Positions 32,723 to 43,067 of a stretch of DNA of 64,000 bases are shown here, one piece after another. Both the position numbers and the translations under genes were made by a program. The stretch's first letter is position 1. Each line of letters opens with the position of its first letter. Below the pieces are notes generated by a model. That model was not told where the DNA came from and searched no databases. It was given only the letters and a program-made list of their open reading frames with translations. The stretch lies in the NCBI RefSeq assembly GCF_001039355.2, contig NW_019776014.1, forward strand, positions 70,872 through 134,871. The letters run 5' to 3'. Source of the stretch: Lingula anatina (lineage: Eukaryota; Brachiopoda; Lingulata; Lingulida; Lingulidae).

Positions 32723-35700
32723 ATGATAAGAGACGTCCATAAGGGAAAAATGAAAGTTCATCTCACATTACTTCTGATGAGGATGAGAATGGCAAGTGGA
32801 GGAAATGCACCGCCTCAATATCGTGAAAAATGGCGACCACAATATCACTATACTCCTCCCAGAAACTTTATGAACGACCCTAGCGGACTAGTTGCATTCG
32901 ATGGTCTATATCATTTATTTTATATATACGACCCGAGCGGTAAGTACATACATGTAGCTTTTACCCATCAGCAATACGGACTTTTAATGTGCAAAATGGA
33001 TTTTAATTATTCTATCATATTTCATTTTAGCGACAGATCATATCAATTTTCATTTTATGCTTTTATGTATAAATGTGGCATTAAATTTTTATTATCATAT
33101 TGAAATGACATTGATATGTTCAAGCTTCTCTATGACCGCATTCACAACAAAGTTGACAGATCCGTGGATCCAATATAGCAGGACCACTTGAAAGTTTGCT
33201 GCTTTATTCCCTAATAGACACTAAATAGATACCCCGCAAGATAATGCTGCAACATTTCAATCGCATCGGACATATTTGATCCGAAGATCTGTTTGTCCGC
33301 GGACCAACTTTGTTTTGAATGAGGCCTATACGGGATTTACCGGCCATAATGAATTTTCCTCGAGGGGGGGGGGGGGGTATTTTTTGTCTCACGAATCCTT
33401 GCTCGACGCATCCTCGCACTTGGATTCGAACTTTCGTTTTTCATTTTTGATTAATATAATGATTTCAGCAGGCACTTGTATTTGAAGGGTTTCAGAGTTT
33501 TGAAGGTCTGACTTGGGAAAGATTAGACGCTTTGCAGTTTATGTGGATGGGAAAGTTTTCAAACGCGTACAGTTACCTTTCGAGGTAATGTTTAAAGTAA
33601 CGGCTTGTCATGCCCTTTCAGAAATTAAACTTGTCATCCTAACACTGGCCTAATGTGGGAAACATGGTCCCCGTCAGTGGTCACTAATGTGGACAGGGGG
33701 AAACATGGTCCCCGTCAGTGGTCACTAATGTGGACAGGGGGAAACATGGTCCCCGTCAGTGGTCACTAATGTGGACAGGGGGAAACATGGTCCCCGTCAG
33801 TGGTCACTAATGTGGACAGGGGGAAACATGTTCCCCGACAGTGGTTACTAAGAGTGCATTCCCACAGATTTAGATCGATCCATCCGGATCCGGATCGACC
33901 TAACTCCCTGGGAGTTCGCGCTAAATTGCAGTCAGCCGAGCGCGCACGACAGTTAATTACCCCCTAACAGCTTTTAGTAGGCGGGACAGACGCTTAAGCC
34001 GACTAAGCTGACATAAATCTAGTGAGACTCCCCACAGGGATAGATCGATCTAAAATCTGTGGGAATGGGGTCTAAAGCACGGGGATAAAAATATATGTAC
34101 ATATATGTCTTTAGCTACAGGTCCAATCCGGTACAGCAGCTGGGGTCACGCCGTCAGCACTGACCTCGTTCACTGGGAAACTTGGCCTCTTGCTCTCCCG
34201 GAGACTGCCGGGGTGTTGGTCTTCAGTGGCAGTGCAGTGGCTGACATACACAACACTACAGGATTTTGCACCAAGAACACCGTAGCCTTGGTTGCAATTT
34301 TCACTGGCCATCATCCGTAAGTACTGTAACAGTCTGTTTGATACCGAATAAGTATGGAACAAATACTGTAGGCTATGTACTATTTTATTCTTACACAAAC
34401 ATTGGGTAAAAAGAATAAAATAATTAATATAGATGGTGTTTAGATAAAGATTTAACAAGTACTGGTACTATACTGCTGTAGTATTGTTGTCTACATTGCT
34501 CTGATAAATGAGATCCCATAAGCAGTGCCTGCGACGTTTCTTCTGATCTTTTCACAGACTATCTTGACGATATTGGTTGCGAACGAAATTTTCCGCAGAA
34601 TTGACCCAAGAAGATGTTAAGAACAGCTGCAAATGTGCCGTTATTTGCGTACATTAAACGATTAAGTGAATGTATATATCCAATGTAAATGATTAGTTTT
34701 ATATTTAAACATACGATGACACCCTTTATAGTGCACAAGGATGAAAATTCTGCGTGCGTATTACTAAAACCGCTCTTCACTAGTTTCTCTCAAAACAAAG
34801 TGCTGTAAAACATTTCTATGTTATACATGTATATGGCTAAACTTATTTGAGATTTTACGAACACTCTTTTCAGCCAGCAGTTTTTCTTATAACTCTGTGT
34901 TTCATTATCGTATGCACTAAACTGCATATGCGGTATGAGGCTTGTTTTTTCTCTGTTATAAAAGAACAACCCTTAGCTGATGCGGTATAATAGGTAAAAC
35001 CATGTATATTAGCTGTAAATCATTTGTGAATTATATTTTGTCTGTGTAGCACACTGGACAGCCGTAAAATGGTCTCTATGCTTTTATTAATTAATTAATT
35101 AATTAATTAATTAATTAATTAATTAATTAATTATTATTATTATTATTATTAATTTATGATTATTTTTTTAAATCATTATTATTATTTGTGCACCGGTTAT
35201 TTGTTATAAGGGCATCGGATCTATCTGGACAAGGGTTGGCTTACAGCTTGGATGGCGGTGTGAAGTGGACGTATTATGACAGAAATCCTGTGTTAGACGT
35301 AGGCACGACCCACTTTCGAGACCCCAAAGTATTTTGGCACGAGCCAACAAAACGATGGGTCATGGCAGTAGCACAAGCTATGGGGAAAAAAAGAGGTATC
35401 CGTCTGTTTTCATCCCCAGACCTGAAGAATTGGACGTACTTGAGTGAAAAGAATCAGCAAGGTTTGATTGCCACCAATGAAGTGGAGACCCCAAACCTTT
35501 TTGAATTAAGGGTGACAGTAGAAAACACAACCAAGTGGGTTCTGGCGGTCATTACGGGAAAAGGATCGAGTCCCCGCCGTTCAGTGATGTACTGGATTGG
35601 TATGGTGTACAAGCTTTTATTTTATATCTCATATATTCATTTATCATATTGATGTAGATTTGCAGATAGGTTGAGAACGTGAATTCTAAGATATAAGATG

Positions 35701-37270
35701 CAGAAAGCGCGAAACCATTAAACGAAATTACGTCGCACAAATATTCCTAAGCTCCCATTAGAGCATTAAATTAGGTTTGGTTCATGTAGCTTGGTCATGT
35801 GGAAACCGAGAGAGAGAGGGAGAGAGAGAGAGAGAGAGGCAATGTTTAGAAATTTAAGAAAGGACTATAGCTAGTTTTTCATAAACTGTCGTCTGCAAAG
35901 AGAACCAAGGCCGCATTCACAACTACGGACTAACTAGTCCGCGGATGAAATAGGTCCGACCCACTTGAATGCTTGTTGCGTAATCCCCTCGGGTTATCTG
36001 TTCAGTGTCTATTAGGTGATTAAGCGACAAGCTTTTAAGTAGGTCGCAATATTTGATCCGCGGACTAGTTTGTCTGCTGTTGTGAATGCAGCCTTAGGAG
36101 AGTGATACCTAACAAAGGTAGAGTTTCGACTGTCACAGAGAGCAAATGTGAATTGAGAATGTTGAGGGTAGATAAGGGCAACTATAGAGACACGAGTTTT
36201 TTCTATTTATAGTGGACTTCTATTGTTAAAGGCGGTCACTTTTGGGGGTAACTTTGACTCTTTTATTTATACGTCGTTTTCTAATACTTATTTTTGGGCG
36301 AGTATATAGGCAAATCTTTTTTAAGGTAGGTGAAATGCACAGTATGGTGTTTGCTTTAGTATGGTGAACAATAGAAATCCGCTTTAATTTGAAAAAAAAG
36401 GGGAAAATCTTCCTTCCATAGTGGCCCTTTTCTACTGACGAGAAGCAACAAAGTGTATAAACATATGAGCATCTCCGCATTCACAATTAATAATCTTAAT
36501 GGCTGAAGATGTGCTCAAATTTGATATAAATCGCCTTCTCATAAAAGAAAATTATTTCATAAGGATCTTGGCTTCGATTATCGATTCATAATTGTCATCA
36601 TTTATTATTTAGGCAACTTTGATGGAAAGCACTTTGTTCCTGACGACATAAAAGCCAGATTTGTGGACTTTGGCTACGACTTCCAAGCCTTTCAAACCTG
36701 GAACAATTATGTGGATGATCGAGTGTTGATGATTGGGTGGATGTGGTAAGACTTACGGCCAGAAAACAGATGGTTATTGCCACCTTTTCAGAGTAAAAAG
36801 CCTACCTGGTTGATACATAAGGCAGATAAATATTTGTGAATAGCTTGTAAAAATAAAAATAAAAATAAAATAAAATAAAATGAAATANCCCTTTATAGTG
36901 CACAAGGATGAAAATTCTGCGTGCGTATTACTAAAACCGCTTTTCACTAGTTTCTCTCAAAACAAAGTGCTGTAAAACATTTCTATGTTATACATGTATA
37001 TGGCTAAACTTATTTGAGATTTTACGAACACTCTTTTCAGCCAGCAGTTTTTCTTATAACTCTGTGTTTCATTATCGTATGCACTAAACTGCATATGCGG
37101 TATGAGGCTTGTTTTTTCTCTGTTATAAAAGAACAACCCTTAGCTGATGCGGTATAATAGGTAAAACCATGTGTATTAGCTGTAAATCATTTGTGAATTA
37201 TATTTTGTCTGTGTAGCACACTGGACAGCCGTAAAATGGTCTCTATGCTTTTATTAATTAATTAATTATT

Positions 37271-37323
<53 letters not shown>

Positions 37324-38004
37324 CATCATTATTATTATTATTATTATTATTAATTTATGATTATTTTTTTAAATCATTATTATTATTTGTGCACCGGTTA
37401 TTTGTTATAAGGGCATCGGATCTATCTGGACAAGGGTTGGCTTACAGCTTGGATGGCGGTGTGAAGTGGACGTATTATGACAGAAATCCTGTGTTAGACG
37501 TAGGCACGACCCACTTTCGAGACCCCAAAGTATTTTGGCACGAGCCAACAAAACGATGGGTCATGGCAGTAGCACAAGCTATGGGGAAAAAAAGAGGTAT
37601 CCGTCTGTTTTCATCCCCAGACCTGAAGAATTGGACGTACTTGAGTGAAAAGAATCAGCAAGGTTTGATTGCCACCAATGAAGTGGAGACCCCAAACCTT
37701 TTTGAATTAAGGGTGACAGTAGAAAACACAACCAAGTGGGTTTTGGCGGTCATTACGGGAAAAGGATCGAGTCCCCGCCGTTCAGTGATGTACTGGATTG
37801 GTATGGTGTACAAGCTTTTATTTTATATCTCATATATTCATTTATCATATTGATGTAGATTTGCAGATAGGTTGAGAACGTGAATTCTAAGATATAAGAT
37901 GCAGAAAGCGCGAAACCATTAAACGAAATTACGTCGCACAAATATTCCTAAGCTCCCATTAGAGCATTAAATTAGGTTGGTTCATGTAGCTTGGTCATGT
38001 GGAA

Positions 38005-38052
<48 letters not shown>

Positions 38053-41000
38053 AGAGAGAGAGAGAGGCAATGTTTAGAAATTTAAGAAAGGACCATAGCT
38101 AGTTTTTCATAAACTGTCGTCTACAAAGAGAACCAAGGCTGCCATGGTGACTAAGGCCGCATTCACAACTACGGACTAACTAGTCCGCGGATGAAATAGG
38201 TCCGACCCACTTGAATGCTTGTTGCGTAATCCCCTCGGGTTATCTGTTCAGTGTCTATTAGGTGATTAAGCGACAAGCTTTTAAGTAGGTCGCAATATTT
38301 GATCCGCGGACTAGTTTGTCTGCTGTTGTGAATGCAGCCTTAGGAGAGTGATACCTAACAAAGGTAGAGTTTCGACTGTCACAGAGAGCAAATGTGAATT
38401 GAGAATGTTGAGGGTAGATAAGGGCAACTATAGAGACACGAGTTTTTTCTATTTATAGTGGACTTCTATTGTTAAAGGCGGTCACTTTTGGGGGTAACTT
38501 TGAATCTTTTATTTATACGTCGTTTTCTAATACTTATTTTTGGGCGAGTATATAGGCAAATCTTTTTTAAGGTAGGTGAAATGCACAGTATGGTGTTTGC
38601 TTTAGTATGGTGAACAATAGAAATCCGCTTTCATTTGAAAAAAAAGGGGAAAATCTTCCTTCCATAGTGGCCCTTTTCTACTGACGAGAAGCAACAAAGT
38701 GTATAAACATATGAGCATCTCCGCATTCACAATTAATAATCTTAATGGCTGAAGATGTGCTCAAATTTGATATAAATCGCCTTCTCATAAAAGAAAATTA
38801 TTTCATAAGGATCTTGGCTTCGATTATCGATTCATAATTGTCATCATTTATTATTTAGGCAACTTTGATGGAAAGCACTTTGTTCCTGACGACATAAAAG
38901 CCAGATTTGTGGACTTTGGCTACGACTTCCAAGCCTTTCAAACCTGGAACAATTATGTGGATGATCGAGTGTTGATGATTGGGTGGATGTGGTAAGTCTT
39001 ACGGCCAGAAAACAGATGGTTATTGCCACCATTTCAGAGTAAAAAGCCTAGCTGGTTGATACATAAGGCAGATAAATATTTGTGAATAGCTTGTAAAAAT
39101 AAAAATAAAAATAAAAATAAAATGAAATGAAATGAAATAAATAAATAAATAAATAAAAAACACTCCATGTGGTCCCTGGTAGAGGTTAGTGTGAAACCAG
39201 ATCCTGACTCCCCAGTCAATACCGGAGTATATCGCCATTAGAGTGTTTGCTGTCTGAAAATAATCAAGATTAGGGTAGGGTAAATAATAACTTTTTTGGA
39301 AATCTCTCAAGGAACAGGTGATTAGAGGCAAAATGGGTCAAAAAGTTCATTTCTAATGAGAAATTTGAGATTGGAGCATTCTTTAGGTTGGTTATTTTAC
39401 TATTTTTGGAAACGCATACATTTGGCATATGTACTACATATACAGTAACTGTAGTGATGCATGTATATAATTGTATTGAAAAGTGTTGAGTGAAGCACAC
39501 ATTTTTGATAAGTGAGTGTTTTCTAGGGAAGAAAATGATGCTAAACACACATGTGCAACTATTTTTTTCTCACAACAACTATATATATTTAGGTTGGCAA
39601 AAATGACAATTTTCAAAATGGCGGACAAAACACCCTAACAATTAAGAGTTTCATCATCAACAATTAACGGACCCATAGTTTGTAAAATGCCTTTTCTTAT
39701 GTTTTAAAGGTTGTAAGATATTTGTTCTTATGTTAACACTGCCATTGATACATTCTAAATGGAGTTTGGTTACCTTGTTGGTTGATAGTTTACTGTCAAG
39801 CTTGACAGAAGAGACAGATCTCAGTCAATCAAAACGAGGAGTGATAAGATATCTCAAGTTCTGCTGGATGTGAATTTTGAGGAAGAATCAGAGTTATTCT
39901 GACCTCAAGCAACCAAAGGGTGAATGTCTTTTAATTAATAAAAAGAGATGAATGGAATATTTTTTGTTCTGTGCGTAAGAAGCCAGGGGAGCAATCACAA
40001 TCATGTACCGAGACCAACAAAGAAGTTGCCAGATAAATATCCAACGTCTGGATGTCCAAGAATATTTTCCCTCTCTTTGAGAACATTTACAACAGAATAA
40101 CTGCATATTGAGGCTACATATAAAAAGCATTGTGCTTATATATGATGAATCTTTTTACTTTCGTATATCATCACTTTTAATCCTTGCACTTTACAGACAG
40201 TTAATGCTTCATAAGTTCCCCAAATCTATCATAATCCAACATACTTCTGTTGGGGAAAGTATTTCTCAAAGATAGGAAAATATTTTTTTGGAGATTCAGG
40301 CCTGTAGTCGCTCGTGGTAGTTTTGGACAAGCTTCTGACACACCTCCTGAGGAATTTTAGCCCATTCCTCTTTGGCAAATCTTTCTAGTTCCATCAGATT
40401 TGATGGTCTTCTGGCATGGACCCTAGTCTTCAGTTCATCCCAAAAATTTTCTGTTAGATTTAAGTCCGGGCTTTGGGTAGGCCAGTCCATGACATTCACT
40501 TTGGCCCTCTGGAGGTAGGCCTTTACCAGTGCTTTGGGTCGCTGTCATGTTGGAGGACTTTAATTTTTCATTTTGATCACATTTCTTTTTGAGAAATTAC
40601 AATCCATATTTTTCTCTTTTTCATCGTGCATGAAGATCACTTAAATATTCGCGTCGCGTTGTTGGTTTCAAAATACGCTTTTACGCATTTTGCAACCGGT
40701 TTAGCAATAATTCATTGCTACCAACTATGGAACACAAACCATGGCTACTGCACAACTGACCAGTTGAATTTATGATGTTAAAATGCGGCTCACTTAATGT
40801 AAATTAAAAAATAATAATATTAATAAAGTAAGATAAAATAAAAAATAAAAAAAGAAAGAAAAGACACGTTAAACATATACTATTTTAAAGTTACAGGCAT
40901 GCCTGTAATAATTTGAGTTAAAGTGAAAATGTGAAATGATTTAAAGGAAAACTTTAAAAGTATATAAGACATATCCTGACCGTATGTATAATATTATTAT

Positions 41001-42509
41001 TCATTTTATAGCGTTTGAAAAATTGTATATTACTGTATATGCGTGGAAATGGTGCTAACATTTTTTAATAGTCTGCTTCACTGTGCAAATCTTCTGAGAA
41101 AAAATGAAGCAAAGTTGTCATATTGAAGTAAAACCTAGTTATTTGTATTCATGTAGCGTGTGGGACTACTGTGGACTAGTGCCAACCCGACCTTGGAAGG
41201 GAGCTCAGTCTCTGGTGCGAGAGCTTTCACTGGAAAGGGAGGCTTCTGCCATCATTCTTGTTCAGAAACCAGTCAAACAAATGGAAAAGTTAAGGTCTGC
41301 GCTGAAGCTGGAATTGGACAAGACTGATACACTGACTGTAAGTGATGGAAACGCACTAGGCTCTAAGGGAGCGTTCAGATAAATCCAACGTACTAGCTGG
41401 ATCAACCCAACTCTTCTGGAGATTCTCCCTAATTGCAGCCACTGCAATCGGCTTAAATGTTTGACACGCCTCCTCGAGTTGCTAGGGGTAATTAACTAAT
41501 TAACTAGCTACTCAAGGAGGCGTGTCAGACAATGAACCTAGTTACACTGAATGTACCTTAGCGAGAAAACCCAGCAGAGTTGCTTCGAACCAGCTGGTGC
41601 TATGTTTGAATCTGAACGCAGTGTAAGATGACTTATGAGACATTTGCAAGGCATAATGTGTAACTACATGTATTTGAGAACCTGTGTTGAAACCAAACCA
41701 ACCTTCTATTGAGTAAGTACATGTACTGCTTTCAAACACTGTCAGCCTGATGAAGTTAACTATGCCATTTAATTAGTTTAAAGACATTTGAGAAACAGAA
41801 CCAGTTTGATAACGTAAACATGGCTTCAGATACACCTGGTGAGAACCTAAGATTCTATTTAATGTAATGTTATTCAATTCTGTTTTAGGCCAGGAAGATG
41901 TTTAGAACCAAAAAAGTTCGAGGACGGTCCCTAGAAATAAAAGTAGAATTCAAGCCTCATGCAAAGACAAAGAAAGTAGGCTTTCAGATAAGATCAGGAG
42001 AGAAAGAAGAAACGATTGTTTGTTACGATCACTTTAAAAAGGCCGTGTACATTGACAGAGCTAAAAGTGGCATTATTCATAAGAAAATGAGTCTGGTAGA
42101 CTCCGCTAATGTCGTCCTTCAAAATGGCACATTGAAACTGTGGATATTTCTAGACTGGTCCTCCGTTGAAGTCTTCGTAAATGACGGACGGCAGGTGATC
42201 ACGAATCTTATTTTTTCTCAAAAAGATAGCAGTGATGAAGTAGACATATTTTGTTTAGGTCATGAAGCCGAGGTGGTGAGCCTGAAGATATATGAATTAA
42301 ATAGTACGTGGGAGAAATACTGGAACAACAACACATGGGATGGTCTTACTGACATCTTGAAGAAAGTTAAGATGAATAATATTGAAACCCATACTAATTT
42401 AACAGAACTCAGTGCCAGTAATTACTTGTGGATTTTCATAAGCGTATTAATTGTCTGTTACGGGCTCTTGCTAAACCTGCTGTGCAGATCATTTTCCAGA
42501 TATTTCTGA
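32723..42509 (+). CDS. GH32 glycoside hydrolase (invertase/beta-fructofuranosidase-like), membrane-anchored, copy A
   Basis: Six exons: 32723-32939, 34115-34316, 35211-35599, 36613-36745, 41157-41337 and 41889-42509, with phases 1, 2, 1, 2, 0. They give 580 residues. GH32 enzymes cleave terminal beta-fructofuranosides such as sucrose, inulin or levan. Seen here: NFMNDPSG (nucleophile Asp52), [25 protein letters not shown] (Asp177), VETPNLFEL (acid/base Glu232), [15 protein letters not shown]...[12 protein letters not shown], and the C-terminal beta-sandwich YIDRAKSG and [10 protein letters not shown]. The Asp-Asp-Glu spacing fits the family. About 22 hydrophobic residues near the C-terminus ([20 protein letters not shown]) followed by RSFSRYF predict an anchor with the enzyme outside. 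The N-terminus has a weak signal-like stretch; an acceptor-like TTTTAG sits just before the ATG, so a further 5' exon is possible. The EC motif has Thr instead of Cys. Exons 3-4 occur twice in this assembly. Confidence 0.85.
33134..33326. mobile_element. MITE family F1, copy in GH32-A intron 1
   Basis: Termini GACCGCATTCACAACAAAGT and the inverse ACTTTGTTTTGAATGAGGCC, flanked by TAT on both sides (33131-33133, 33327-33329). The orthologous copy in block B at 46717-46909 has the same flanks, so the insertion predates the A/B duplication. Confidence 0.85.
33652..33851. repeat. 41-base minisatellite, about five copies
   Basis: The unit GGGGAAACATGGTCCCCGTC followed by AGTGGTCACTAATGTGGACAG repeats every 41 bases (AACATG at 33661, 33702, 33743, 33784, 33825). 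It lies in GH32-A intron 1 and is absent from block B. Each unit holds the small inverted pair GGGGA...TCCCC. Confidence 0.92.
33852..34072. mobile_element. MITE family F2, copy in GH32-A intron 1
   Basis: Termini GAGTGCATTCCCACAGATTT and the inverse AAATCTGTGGGAATGGGGTC, with TAA on each side (33849-33851, 34073-34075). Interior arms include TAGATCGATC and AATTAC. The right end abuts the acceptor of exon 2 by about 40 bases. Block B keeps only the right half at about 47135-47221. Confidence 0.85.
35084..35150. repeat. TTAA/ATT microsatellite in GH32-A intron 2
   Basis: ATTA tetranucleotides pass into ATT units. The second copy at about 37251-37352 and block B at about 47733-47763 have different lengths, so this is a variable repeat useful for telling copies apart. 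Confidence 0.9.
35909..36093. mobile_element. MITE family F1 in GH32-A intron 3
   Basis: Termini GGCCGCATTCACAACTACGG and the inverse GTTGTGAATGCAGCC, with inner inverted motifs GACTAACTAGTCCGCGGAT and ATCCGCGGACTAGTTTGTC. Flanks resemble CTAA/TTAG. The same element is at 38155-38339 in the second copy of the 2.2-kb repeat. Confidence 0.85.
37412..38991 (+). CDS. Second copy of GH32-A exons 3 and 4
   Basis: Exons 37412-37800 and 38859-38991 repeat exons 3 and 4 (35211-35599, 36613-36745). The protein is identical, including FRDPK and VETPNLFEL; the DNA differs by one base in exon 3. Exon 4 ends in phase 2 and exon 3 starts in phase 2, so splicing all four would stay in frame and double part of the catalytic domain. 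That product would not fold as a normal five-bladed propeller. I take the second copy to be an assembly duplicate, or at most an allele placed in tandem. Confidence 0.6.
38009..38068. repeat. AG microsatellite
   Basis: An AG run interrupted once by AATA. The matching run at about 35808-35838 in the first copy is shorter. Confidence 0.9.
38155..38339. mobile_element. MITE family F1, second copy in duplicated intron 3
   Basis: Same element as at 35909, preceded here by about 20 extra bases (CTGCCATGGTGACTAAGG) not seen in the other copy. This is one of the few real differences between the two halves of the 2.2-kb repeat. Confidence 0.85.
40296..40560 (-). pseudogene. Tc1/mariner transposase fragment (C-terminal part)
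   Basis: On the minus strand, [20 protein letters not shown], then [15 protein letters not shown] and EEWAKIP...CQKLV...YHERLQA match the C-terminal catalytic end of Tc1-like transposases, including the third acidic residue in the N-x-x-E-N-x-W motif. Upstream, DSDPKH in another frame shows that a frameshift has broken it. Only about 85 residues remain. It lies in the intron between GH32-A exons 4 and 5 and is absent from block B. Confidence 0.85.
41367..41623. mobile_element. MITE family F3, copy in GH32-A intron 5
   Basis: Termini GGGAGCGTTCAGAT and the inverse ATCTGAACGCAGTG, flanked by TAA (41364-41366, 41624-41626). The centre is a palindrome around GACACGCCTCCTCGAGT ... AGGAGGCGTGTCAGAC. 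It starts 29 bases after the exon 5 donor. Orthologues lie at 50877-51133 and, truncated, from 56064, so it predates all three GH32 copies. Confidence 0.87.
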
Positions 42510-42538
42510 TGAAAAAAATAATGCAGATGGTGTATCAT

Positions 42539-42544
42539 AATAAA
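42539..42544 (+). promoter_or_regulatory. Candidate poly(A) signal of GH32-A
   Basis: AATAAA lies 30 bases after the stop codon and is conserved in copy B at 52094-52099 and in copy C. Cleavage-site context was not tested. Confidence 0.4.
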
Positions 42545-43067
42545 ACAGACTGTGTCATGGATGTTCTTAAAGGCCAATATGACGGAGAAAAGCGTTTCAA
42601 AATCGGAGACTAAGTTACGTTTTCAAACGGTTCAAATCACATCTTTCACCCTCGAGAGCAAACATGTAGTGGTTACACCGATGTTGACGGCTGTCGGGCC
42701 GGTTGAGGAAGTCCATGGAGGTCACTCTGACGTCGGGCTCCATTGGATCGAAGTCGGCCCGACTTTGGGCCCTGGCGTTGTACTAGCTGGCGTAATTTAT
42801 TGTGTGCAAGCCTTTTCATTAGCCTGTTTTGTCAAGACGTCATGTCGACTGCATATTATTTTTATAAACCCCAGGAATCTCTTTCTCTACTTGTGACCGT
42901 AGTAAACTTCTTGAAAAGTTTATCCTTGTTTTGCTGCAGTGAATAACAATTTTTGTAAGTATAACGCTCTACATATTGAAAAAAGCTTTATCAAAATTCG
43001 TGAAGAAATATTTTCAAGTAATTCCTCTAGTTTTGTAATTTGATTTTCATTTTTTTTTTCGGGTCAG

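Larger units (their letters stand above)
34722..39127. repeat. Direct repeat of about 2.2 kb containing GH32-A exons 3 and 4, joined by a single N
   Basis: 34722-36887 and 36889-about 39127 are almost identical, apart from microsatellite length and a few substitutions. The join is an N at 36888 next to an A-rich run. Both copies start CCCTTTATAGTGCACAAGGA. Such near identity over introns and repeats with an N at the border points to an assembly or haplotype join. Confidence 0.85.
28149..43067. repeat. Segmental duplication block A
   Basis: From AAATCGCGCTCGAAAAAATA at about 28149 onward, the sequence is colinear with block B starting at about 43553 (AAATCGCGCTCG...). The block holds the full GH32-A gene and its upstream repeats. 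Homology ends near TTTTCGGGTCAG at 43067, where copies B and C continue with different sequence. Block A also has extra sequence absent from B, including 30711-31005, the minisatellite at 33652 and the duplicated exons 3-4. Confidence 0.8.

Noticed and set aside
33652-33851. CRISPR-like array
   Set aside because: Whole 41-base units repeat with no variable spacers and the DNA is eukaryotic; it is a minisatellite.
35211-38991. Real in-frame doubling of GH32-A exons 3-4
   Set aside because: Phases allow it, but the 2.2-kb copies are almost identical through introns and repeats and meet at a single N; copy B has one set. An assembly join is more likely.
39034-39331. Minus-strand frames rich in Phe/Ile
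   Set aside because: Translation of an AAATAA-type low-complexity run.
32723-42509. GH32 as bacterial or algal contamination
   Set aside because: The genes have five GT-AG introns, lie in tandem blocks with the same MITEs as the rest of the contig, and adjoin animal C-type lectin genes.
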